Shown piece by piece: positions 1-5,613 of a stretch of DNA of 6,727 nucleotides. The stretch is taken from NCBI GenBank assembly GCA_002307035.1, contig DBTL01000156.1, forward strand, positions 20,225 to 26,951, written 5' to 3'. This DNA comes from Bacteroides sp. UBA1317 (GTDB lineage: Bacteria > Bacteroidota > Bacteroidia > Bacteroidales > Bacteroidaceae). Each line of letters begins with the position of its first letter. Position 1 is the stretch's first letter. Under the pieces are notes generated by a model, which was not told the origin of the DNA, searched no databases, and saw only the letters and a list, made by a program, of their open reading frames with translations. Both the position numbers and the translations under genes were made by a program.

Positions 1-1265
1 CCTTGTTTTATATCAACTTGACCTTTTAGGAAATGAGGAAGATAAATGAGGCAGAACAGAGTGGTACCAATCAAAGTTAGAGATGCACATAACCCAAAAT
101 CACGGAGTAATTCCGAACTGGTAAATAATAGTCCGGCAAAAGCCCCGATAGTAGTGAAACTCCCGATGGTTAAGGGGTACGCTATTTCTTTAATCAATTG
201 TTGCACAGACGAAACGTGGTTTTGATGTGCAAGCATGTGTATGGAGTAACTAAGAGCGATACCCATTACCGCCGAACCGGCACCTACTGCGATAGCCGAG
301 ATATTGCCTTTGATGAAGTAGATGAGGCATAAGGAGAAAAGTCCGCCGAATAATACGGGAGCTATAATCAATGGAATGGACCGTTTCCTCTTAAATACCA
401 ATGAAATAAAAATAATAATGATCGCTAAGGCAATGGAAGAGGTAAGGATTGTGTCTTCCTTAATTTGTCTGGCATTATATACTGCTACAGATGGCCCGCC
501 GAAATAATCAATATTAATATCAGCATGCTTCTCTTTGCTTTGTTTAATCTCGTTCTCCAATAATTGAATAAGTGCATCGTTTTTACCCGTGCTGCCGGTA
601 TTATATACCGGAGTAATGAACATGAGGAGCGTAGAACCATCTTTGGAAAAAATATGATCCTCATTTATTTCGTAGTTGGCTTCCAGTTGAAAGTTCTGCA
701 ACTGCTTTAGTGTGTTACTACCAAGTCCTAACGGATCTTTCATTATATAGCTCTTCAAAGCGATCCCGGCAGGAGAAAGAAGATTGGAATAATTTCTTTT
801 CATACTACTTTCGATAGCTTCTTGGCTTAGCAAAGAATCGAAATGCTGATAGTCTTTATCTGTAAGAAAGAGGGGTAGGTTACCATAAACAAAATCGCTG
901 ATGCCTCCTATGAGGTTACTGTCAACTTTAGAAAAAACATCTTTGATCAGCGTACTGCCAGCTTTAGTAATAAGATTTTGTTTTATTTCTTCAGAAGCAT
1001 CAATGAGTGCATGAGAATCCACAGGTGCAATGGTATCTGCCGATGAAATCATTACGATGATCTTGTCCTTAATTTTTAAGTTGTCGAACACCTTAATAAT
1101 ATTTTCAGAGCCTTTTGTATCGGGAAAGAAGCGAGTTACATTTTCTTCAAATTTCACCTGAAAGGCAAAGAAAGCCATGAGTGAAACGCAAGTAAAAAGT
1201 GATAGGTAAAAAAATCTTTTGTGCCTATTGAAATAATCATATATTTGGATAAAAAATGTGGTCAT
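1..1265 (-). CDS. MMPL/RND-family lipid exporter, N-terminal part (3' end outside window)
   Basis: Inner-membrane exporter of the MMPL branch of the RND superfamily, likely moving the lipid product of this operon out of the cytoplasmic membrane. I translated the frame by hand from the ATG at 1265 down to base 3: 421 codons, no stop, then it leaves the window. Visible parts: a first membrane segment at about residues 18-36, followed by FEENVTRFFPDT, typical of the family just after that segment; a periplasmic domain at about 40-250; the GGPSVAVYN motif at 256-264; then a membrane bundle at about 273-291, 299-318, 322-342, 365-382 and 390-409, with RDFG at 388-391. The ATG overlaps the stop of the glycosyltransferase gene in an ATGA, which supports this start. 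Family members are usually about 750-850 residues, so roughly half is present. Oddity: where many RND/MMPL proteins have Asp-Tyr in the fourth membrane segment, this one reads LSYS (Ser339). The family call is firm; the substrate is inferred from context. Confidence 0.93.
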   Translation of the reverse strand, partial: MTTFFIQIYDYFNRHKRFFYLSLFTCVSLMAFFAFQVKFEENVTRFFPDTKGSENIIKVFDNLKIKDKIIVMISSADTIAPVDSHALIDASEEIKQNLITKAGSTLIKDVFSKVDSNLIGGISDFVYGNLPLFLTDKDYQHFDSLLSQEAIESSMKRNYSNLLSPAGIALKSYIMKDPLGLGSNTLKQLQNFQLEANYEINEDHIFSKDGSTLLMFITPVYNTGSTGKNDALIQLLENEIKQSKEKHADINIDYFGGPSVAVYNARQIKEDTILTSSIALAIIIIFISLVFKRKRSIPLIIAPVLFGGLFSLCLIYFIKGNISAIAVGAGSAVMGIALSYSIHMLAHQNHVSSVQQLIKEIAYPLTIGSFTTIGAFAGLLFTSSELLRDFGLCASLTLIGTTLFCLIYLPHFLKGQVDIKQ

Positions 1266-2452
1266 AATGTTTTTATTCTTCTGCAAGTAGAGAGTAGCCC
1301 AAAGGTAATGATTCCTATAACAAGGCTACAAATAGCAGCAAAGATAATGCTTCCTATCAAATATTGTTCCAATACCTGTTTTACATTTTCAAGTGAGATG
1401 TTACTAAACTCTAATTCTGTAGGTCTATTCAGTACCTTACAGCCTGTAAAATAGCTTCCGTATAACAAGAATGGGATCATTGGTGGCAGACTAATGTTGG
1501 CTGCGACAATAGCGATTACCTTGTTTAATTTGAGTATATGTGCCAAAAATAGAGTTATAAGCATCTGATACCCCCATACCGGAAATATTCCCATGAATAT
1601 GCCAAGCATGACTGCTAGTGTAATTTTTAAATTTGATTCTTTAGAATGAATGATATGTGTATCAAGAAGCTTCTTGCCATTAGTTGGAGTCAGTTTTCTG
1701 AAAAAATCACGAGGCCAGATCCATAAGAAAGTGATCAAGACCAATATTGTATTTAAAATGCTGATACGAGTGAAGTCTCTGAAAGGACGAAAATGTGATA
1801 CTCTTTCTGCTTGAGGAGGGTAATAGACATGAATCGGAATATTCTTAACTCTTACACCGTCCCAAGTTGAAAAAACGATGGCTTCTAATTCAAACTCATA
1901 TTTAGCCGTGTAGTAAAATCGGTTAAGTTCTATCTTGTGCAAAGGATACAGCCGAAAGCCGGACTGAGTATCCTCTAACTTTAATCCTGTTTCCAAGGTA
2001 AACCAAAAATTAGAGAATTTATTGGCAAATGTATTTTTCCCCGGCATATTGTCCGAAGAGAGATTACGCGCTCCGACGAGCAGAATATCCGGCTCGTTTT
2101 CAATAGACTTAATAAATATTGGAATGTCGGAAGCAAAGTGTTGTCCGTCTGAATCAATCGTTATCGCATATCTGAATCCTGCTTTTCGGGCATGAGACAA
2201 CCCGTTTTTTAATGCTGTTCCCTTTCCTTTGTTTGTAGCATGTGTTATAACCTGTATATTCTGAAAGCTATCTAGAATTGTGCCTGTATCGTCTGTTGAT
2301 CCATCATTCACGATAATAACAGCTTCCGAATAGAAACGAACATTTTCTATAACTGTTGCCAGCGTTTTCCCATTATTATAAGTAGGAATGATGACAACAA
2401 CCTCAAGTTGCTTTAATCTTTCGTGCCAGAAATCAGATCCTTCTCTTTCCAT
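1262..2452 (-). CDS. Family 2 glycosyltransferase fused to a DUF2062 membrane domain
   Basis: A 396-residue two-domain protein. Residues about 17-225 form a GT-A fold glycosyltransferase of the dolichol-phosphate-mannose-synthase-like type: VVVIIPTYNN at 18-27, VNDGSTDDT at 48-56, NKGKGTALKNG at 74-84, the metal-binding DSDGQH with D100 and D102, and the QSGFRLYP motif at 163-170. After a hydrophobic stretch (about 230-246), residues about 270-392 match DUF2062: GIFMGIFPVWG at 284-294, LPPMIPF in the middle, and several membrane segments up to the C-terminus. The nucleotide-binding part should face the cytoplasm and transfer a sugar to a lipid or polyprenyl acceptor; the exact donor and acceptor cannot be read from sequence. 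It starts 1 nt after the dehydratase stop and ends in an ATGA overlap with the exporter, so the genes are probably co-translated. In this operon it may glycosylate a polyene lipid or make its head group (inference). Confidence 0.92.
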   Translation of the reverse strand: MEREGSDFWHERLKQLEVVVIIPTYNNGKTLATVIENVRFYSEAVIIVNDGSTDDTGTILDSFQNIQVITHATNKGKGTALKNGLSHARKAGFRYAITIDSDGQHFASDIPIFIKSIENEPDILLVGARNLSSDNMPGKNTFANKFSNFWFTLETGLKLEDTQSGFRLYPLHKIELNRFYYTAKYEFELEAIVFSTWDGVRVKNIPIHVYYPPQAERVSHFRPFRDFTRISILNTILVLITFLWIWPRDFFRKLTPTNGKKLLDTHIIHSKESNLKITLAVMLGIFMGIFPVWGYQMLITLFLAHILKLNKVIAIVAANISLPPMIPFLLYGSYFTGCKVLNRPTELEFSNISLENVKQVLEQYLIGSIIFAAICSLVIGIITFGLLSTCRRIKTL

Positions 2453-2453
2453 C

Positions 2454-2825
2454 TTATTTATTTATCGCTAAGGCCTTTAGTTTAATAAAACAGTTGTTCG
2501 CTGCTTTTCCTTCTGCCAGCAAGTATGTTTGTCCACTTTCAGTGCTTTTGATAGTCAGAGTAAATTCCAGACTTTGATTTTCGGTCGGGTTGATAGTCGA
2601 AAGGAATTTGCAGGATGTTATTTGCGTATACAACAAGGTGGTGTTTTGTATTGTCTCCGTACATTCTTTTATTAATTGCAAGATACAGACTCCCGGCACG
2701 ATGGGGTGCTGGGGGAAATGCCCCTGATAGAGTTTGTGGCTGGGATTCAGCTCTGCCAAGACACACCAAGTTATGTGGTCGGTAGTAGCTATATGCTTAA
2801 TTTTATAAAAACCTTCAAGAAGCAT
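2454..2825 (-). CDS. FabZ-like 3-hydroxyacyl-ACP dehydratase (hot-dog fold)
   Basis: Single hot-dog fold protein of 123 residues, slightly shorter than FabZ (about 140-150). It should remove water from 3-hydroxyacyl-ACP to give the trans-2-enoyl chain, the step that creates each polyene double bond. The signature is at about residues 33-54: GHFP at 35-38 with the likely catalytic His36, then PIVPGV at 41-46, starting the central hot-dog helix. In FabZ the second catalytic residue is a Glu (Asp in FabA) in the first turns after PGV; by my alignment the residue here is Gln50, with Glu54 four residues later. That may mean altered catalysis, or dependence on a partner dehydratase subunit as reported for the proteobacterial aryl polyene system (from memory). 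It starts 2 nt after the lipoprotein stop and is followed 1 nt later by the glycosyltransferase. The family call is firm; independent activity is less certain. Confidence 0.87.
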   Translation of the reverse strand: MLLEGFYKIKHIATTDHITWCVLAELNPSHKLYQGHFPQHPIVPGVCILQLIKECTETIQNTTLLYTQITSCKFLSTINPTENQSLEFTLTIKSTESGQTYLLAEGKAANNCFIKLKALAINK

Positions 2826-2827
2826 AA

Positions 2828-3370
2828 TTATGGATTATTTTCGTTTAATTTATCCAACTGAATCGTTAGCCGCATCCATGGATGTCTTATTTTTATGCGA
2901 TTAGGGGTCTCTCCTGAGAAATCAGAGCTATAAAGAACAGACTTTCCAAAGCCCTTATCGCTTGTTCTTTTTTCAAAGATAGCACTTTTCTCTTTCCTTT
3001 TGCTGTTTTTTCCTGTTAGAAATACGTTCTTGAAATCCATTTCTAGCAGATTCAGTATTTTCTTTTTTCTTAATGGCTCTAAGCAGCTATTGATAATAAA
3101 TTTATCATTCAGAAATGAGAAATCAAAAAGACTCATTCCGAAGTAGCTAGAAGATAATATTCTTATTTCATGATTGTCCATCTTGCGTACTATTAGTAGT
3201 CCGCTAAAATGATGTTTCATAAAATCTATCTGGATGTTATATTTTTGTGATAGACTATCAACCTCTACAATGGGTGGCAAAGAGATAGCTCCTTCGCTTA
3301 TTTTGTGCGAACAAGAAAGATTTAGTATGATAATCAGTAGTATACTAATGAATTGTAAATATTGCTTCAT
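2828..3370 (-). CDS. Small lipoprotein, possible LolB/DUF3261-like partner of the adjacent LolA-like protein
   Basis: A 180-residue protein with an N-terminal signal: MKQ, a hydrophobic core at about residues 4-18, then LNLSC with Cys20 as the probable lipidation site. The residue three before the Cys is Asn, not the usual Leu/Val/Ile, so the lipobox is not perfect. After the Cys comes SHKI rather than an acidic stretch, so the known Bacteroidota surface-export signal is absent and the protein probably faces the periplasm. The mature part is rich in alternating hydrophobic strands: FSGLLIVRK at about 55-63, then a GMSLFDF stretch, and finally RIKIRHPWMRLTIQL near the end. This layout resembles DUF3261/LolB-like lipoproteins found beside LolA in aryl polyene clusters, but there is no diagnostic motif and this is a weak-similarity call. 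Its start lies inside the LolA-like gene (26-nt overlap, different frame), which suggests translational coupling. Likely role: accepting lipid cargo from the LolA-like carrier at the outer membrane (inference). Confidence 0.75.
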   Translation of the reverse strand: MKQYLQFISILLIIILNLSCSHKISEGAISLPPIVEVDSLSQKYNIQIDFMKHHFSGLLIVRKMDNHEIRILSSSYFGMSLFDFSFLNDKFIINSCLEPLRKKKILNLLEMDFKNVFLTGKNSKRKEKSAIFEKRTSDKGFGKSVLYSSDFSGETPNRIKIRHPWMRLTIQLDKLNENNP

Positions 3371-3980
3371 TCTTCAATGAATTAAATTTCTTATTATAGA
3401 ATTCGTATTCAGTATAATTTGTTGCTGTTTCTGATAAAATCATCTTGTAAACAGACATGTCCCTTTTGTCGAGGTAAATCTGTATGCTTGCGATGTATGC
3501 TTGTAGGGTTTTGCTGATTGGCTTTATCTTAACCAAATAAGACTTTGCGTCTTCAAAATATTCTAATCGATAATTGGCCGACATTTTGGATAGGTCGCCT
3601 ACAGTACAGGCAGTGAGCATATTTTGTACTTCGTTCATCATCTTATTGGAATTCACGTTCATGATGTTTTTCTTCCCATCTGATACAATTTTCAATTTGC
3701 TTCCGTTAATGACAATCAGATAATTTATAGGGCTGGTATATTCCATGCGGATTTTATTGCTCTTTTTATAATAAAATTTTCCTTTGGATTTTACCTTTTC
3801 ATCAAGCACATCTAAATATTTGGTTTGAGAGAAATCACTCTCAATTGATTGCAATGTCTGTGTCTCTTGGGATAAGCGCTTATCAAATTCTTGCATTTGA
3901 TTTATCTTTTTCATCTGTTGAGCTTGCAAAGAGCTCACAGCTACAAAAGTTAGCAATAGTTGTGTGAATAGTCTTTTCAT
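3345..3980 (-). CDS. LolA-like periplasmic lipid/lipoprotein carrier
   Basis: A 211-residue protein with a standard Sec signal peptide: MKR, a hydrophobic core, and a probable signal-peptidase I site after LQA (about residue 20). The mature protein matches the LolA fold: an N-terminal helix, then LQSIESDFSQTKYL at 43-56 (the family's 'F-x-Q' segment), KGKFYYKKSNKIRMEY at 66-81 followed by TSP, and the LIVINGSKLKIVSDG strand pair after that. LolA forms an open beta-barrel with a greasy pocket and ferries lipidated cargo across the periplasm. Here the copy sits between polyketide and lipid-tailoring genes, so a dedicated cargo such as the cluster's polyene lipid is more likely than general lipoprotein transport (inference). 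It begins after an 11-nt A/G-rich gap from the deacetylase stop, the largest gap in the window, and its end overlaps the following lipoprotein gene by 26 nt. Confidence 0.85.
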   Translation of the reverse strand: MKRLFTQLLLTFVAVSSLQAQQMKKINQMQEFDKRLSQETQTLQSIESDFSQTKYLDVLDEKVKSKGKFYYKKSNKIRMEYTSPINYLIVINGSKLKIVSDGKKNIMNVNSNKMMNEVQNMLTACTVGDLSKMSANYRLEYFEDAKSYLVKIKPISKTLQAYIASIQIYLDKRDMSVYKMILSETATNYTEYEFYNKKFNSLKNEAIFTIH

Positions 3981-3991
3981 CTTTTCTATTT

Positions 3992-4660
3992 TTAGATCAA
4001 GCTGTCTAAGCGAACGATGGAATATCCTTCCTTAATGATCAGCTCGATTATTTGTTTTAATAATAGGTCGCTTTGGGGCATTCTGTCATGCAACAGTATA
4101 ACAGATCCAGGGCGTAACTTTCTTTGAACGTGCCTCACTATTTTCTCCGGTGAATGTTGCAGAGTGTCTAGTGTGCGAATATTCCAACCGATTGGGATAT
4201 ACCCCAATTGTTTGACTGCTTTTGCAATCGTTGGGTTGGTTACACCAAATGGAGGACGAAACAAGTTCGTCTTCTGTGAGCTTGCTCTTTCAATCTCTCG
4301 TTGGCAGGCCAGAATATCTTCTTTCATTTTATGCAGGCTGTAAAGAGGGAATAGGGTAGAATGAGTGTACGAATGGTTGCCCAATAAGTGTCCTTCGCTA
4401 ACCATCTGCTGAAGTAACGCTTCATTGCCCTCTATTTTGTTTCCGATACAGAAAAAACAGGCTGCTAAATTGTATTCCTTGAGTACGGCTAAAACACGAG
4501 CTGTTTCCAAACCGGCAGGCCCGTCATCAAATGTTATAGCCACTATTTTCTTCCTTGTATGCTTTTTACAGAAAACTCTCATATAGACATTCGAGTTAAT
4601 GTTGTAAGAGGCATAAATGAGGAATAGTAATGCACTAATAATAACGGCCGTAATCATCAT
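3992..4660 (-). CDS. NodB-type polysaccharide deacetylase, single N-terminal membrane anchor
   Basis: Metal-dependent carbohydrate esterase family 4 deacetylase of 222 residues, a compact NodB domain. All five classical motifs are visible: TFDDGP at 43-48 (catalytic base Asp45, metal Asp46), HSYTH at 96-100 giving the H-x3-H metal pair, RPPFG at 135-139, a GWNIRTLD stretch at 158-165, and LLHD at 189-192 with the catalytic His191. A hydrophobic stretch at about 5-18 anchors the N-terminus. The enzyme removes acetyl groups from N-acetylated sugars or similar amides; the substrate here is unknown. Its position between the ketosynthase pair and the LolA-like gene suggests it modifies a sugar or amide head group made with the glycosyltransferase downstream (inference). 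The ATG overlaps the previous stop as ATGA; a second ATG follows directly, so the start may be one codon later. Intact motifs argue for an active enzyme. Confidence 0.93.
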   Translation of the reverse strand: MMITAVIISALLFLIYASYNINSNVYMRVFCKKHTRKKIVAITFDDGPAGLETARVLAVLKEYNLAACFFCIGNKIEGNEALLQQMVSEGHLLGNHSYTHSTLFPLYSLHKMKEDILACQREIERASSQKTNLFRPPFGVTNPTIAKAVKQLGYIPIGWNIRTLDTLQHSPEKIVRHVQRKLRPGSVILLHDRMPQSDLLLKQIIELIIKEGYSIVRLDSLI

Positions 4661-5613
4661 ATCCTACGAATTAAAATCAGTGAATGGTTGATTGTTTGAT
4701 AATGATTATAAATCAAAGCATATCTAGCTGAGTTTGTTTCTTCACCGAACGTTTTGATTACTTTCCATAGGGCATAAGAGGAAGCTGTGTGATATTCTCC
4801 GCACTGATCTTTGAAAGTGCTGTGTTCTGCTTCGGAAAAAAGACTGTTTTCGAGATATGCATAGATAGCATCCTGCTGGCGATTTCCGTTTTTCCCGGAA
4901 ATGAACCAATCAATGTCATGGTTCGTCAGATTGTTTCTCTCAAGAAAAGCAAGAATCTTATCTTTGATTTCTTCTATAGAATCTGGACGGACAAAGGTTT
5001 CCAGCCCTTTCACCTCCCCAAGTGTCTTACCGTTCTTCTCACTGCTGAGTAGGAAGAACTGAGCTCCTTCACCGGCTTGAGTCCCCTTTAATAGCCCTAA
5101 CCGCTTCTGTATGGTATAGGCCACAGGAGTAATTTCGTCAATAGCACCGACCAATACATTACTATTGCCTTCGCCTATTTTTAGTATGCCATCGAGCAAT
5201 GCGCTTTCAAAACTCAATCCTCGATGTACGTAAGTCACATTATAGGCATGGATTTGACGGATTAATGCTATTTGTGCTCCGATGGTATTGAAAGTAGATT
5301 GAATGAAGGCTGTGGGATTCAGCATTCGTTCCTTATTATCAATGATGGCGTTCATGAATTTCTCCGTATCAGCTAGGCAACCCAAGCCGGTAGAGGTGAT
5401 AATCGCATGAATATCTTCGGGAGCAGTTTGTGCGATACACTCCAGGCCACAGGCAACCCCCATTTTTACAATGCGACTCATGCGCCTTCTTAGTGTAGCA
5501 TCAGTTATGATTGTTTTATAATCAGGTTCAGATGCAATCAGATAGGGCTGGTTGCAGTCGTTGCTATCAGGGTGTATAGAAGCAACATTATTTATGTAAA
5601 CAGGTTGCATCAT
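4657..5613 (-). CDS. Ketosynthase-fold protein lacking catalytic residues (chain-length-factor-like)
   Basis: A 318-residue protein of the beta-ketoacyl synthase fold, shorter than a full synthase (about 410). Recognisable parts: TSTGLGCLADTEKF at 73-86 and NPTAFIQSTFNTIGAQIA at 99-116, the segment preceding the active-site loop, then GEGAQFFLL at 181-189. The three catalytic positions are lost. The Cys nucleophile loop reads VHRGLSFES (129-137), with Leu133 or a neighbour where Cys belongs. The HGTGT loop is replaced by SGKNGN (239-244). The second His region reads KDQCGEYHTAS, with Glu273 at the His position by my alignment. Type II polyketide systems pair an active ketosynthase with such a dead subunit, the chain-length factor, and aryl polyene systems do likewise. 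It is translated directly after the active synthase with an ATGA overlap, ideal for making a 1:1 heterodimer. Two adjacent ATGs leave the start uncertain by one codon. Confidence 0.87.
   Translation of the reverse strand: MMQPVYINNVASIHPDSNDCNQPYLIASEPDYKTIITDATLRRRMSRIVKMGVACGLECIAQTAPEDIHAIITSTGLGCLADTEKFMNAIIDNKERMLNPTAFIQSTFNTIGAQIALIRQIHAYNVTYVHRGLSFESALLDGILKIGEGNSNVLVGAIDEITPVAYTIQKRLGLLKGTQAGEGAQFFLLSSEKNGKTLGEVKGLETFVRPDSIEEIKDKILAFLERNNLTNHDIDWFISGKNGNRQQDAIYAYLENSLFSEAEHSTFKDQCGEYHTASSYALWKVIKTFGEETNSARYALIYNHYQTINHSLILIRRI

Noticed and set aside
322..507. Plus-strand open frame of 61 codons
   Set aside because: It lies entirely antisense to the MMPL exporter, which translates cleanly through this stretch with recognisable motifs; no family resemblance.
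1208..1214. Run of seven A (seven T on the coding strand) near the exporter start, a possible slippage or phase-variation site
   Set aside because: The exporter frame is continuous on both sides of the run and such runs are common in AT-rich coding DNA; no evidence for switching.
1221..1454. Plus-strand open frame of 77 codons
   Set aside because: Antisense to the start of the exporter and the DUF2062 domain; low-complexity composition and no recognisable motif.
2539..2769. Minus-strand open frame of 76 codons in another frame of the dehydratase gene
   Set aside because: Overlaps the well-supported hot-dog dehydratase frame, which carries GHFP and PGV motifs; the alternative frame has none.
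2676..2861. Plus-strand open frame of 61 codons
   Set aside because: Antisense shadow across the dehydratase start and the lipoprotein end; nothing recognisable.
3981..3991. Possible promoter or terminator in the gap between the deacetylase and LolA-like genes
   Set aside because: Only 11 nt, too short for a promoter or hairpin terminator; better seen as an A-rich translation leader.
4789..5052. Plus-strand open frame of 87 codons
   Set aside because: Antisense to the chain-length-factor-like gene; no domain features.
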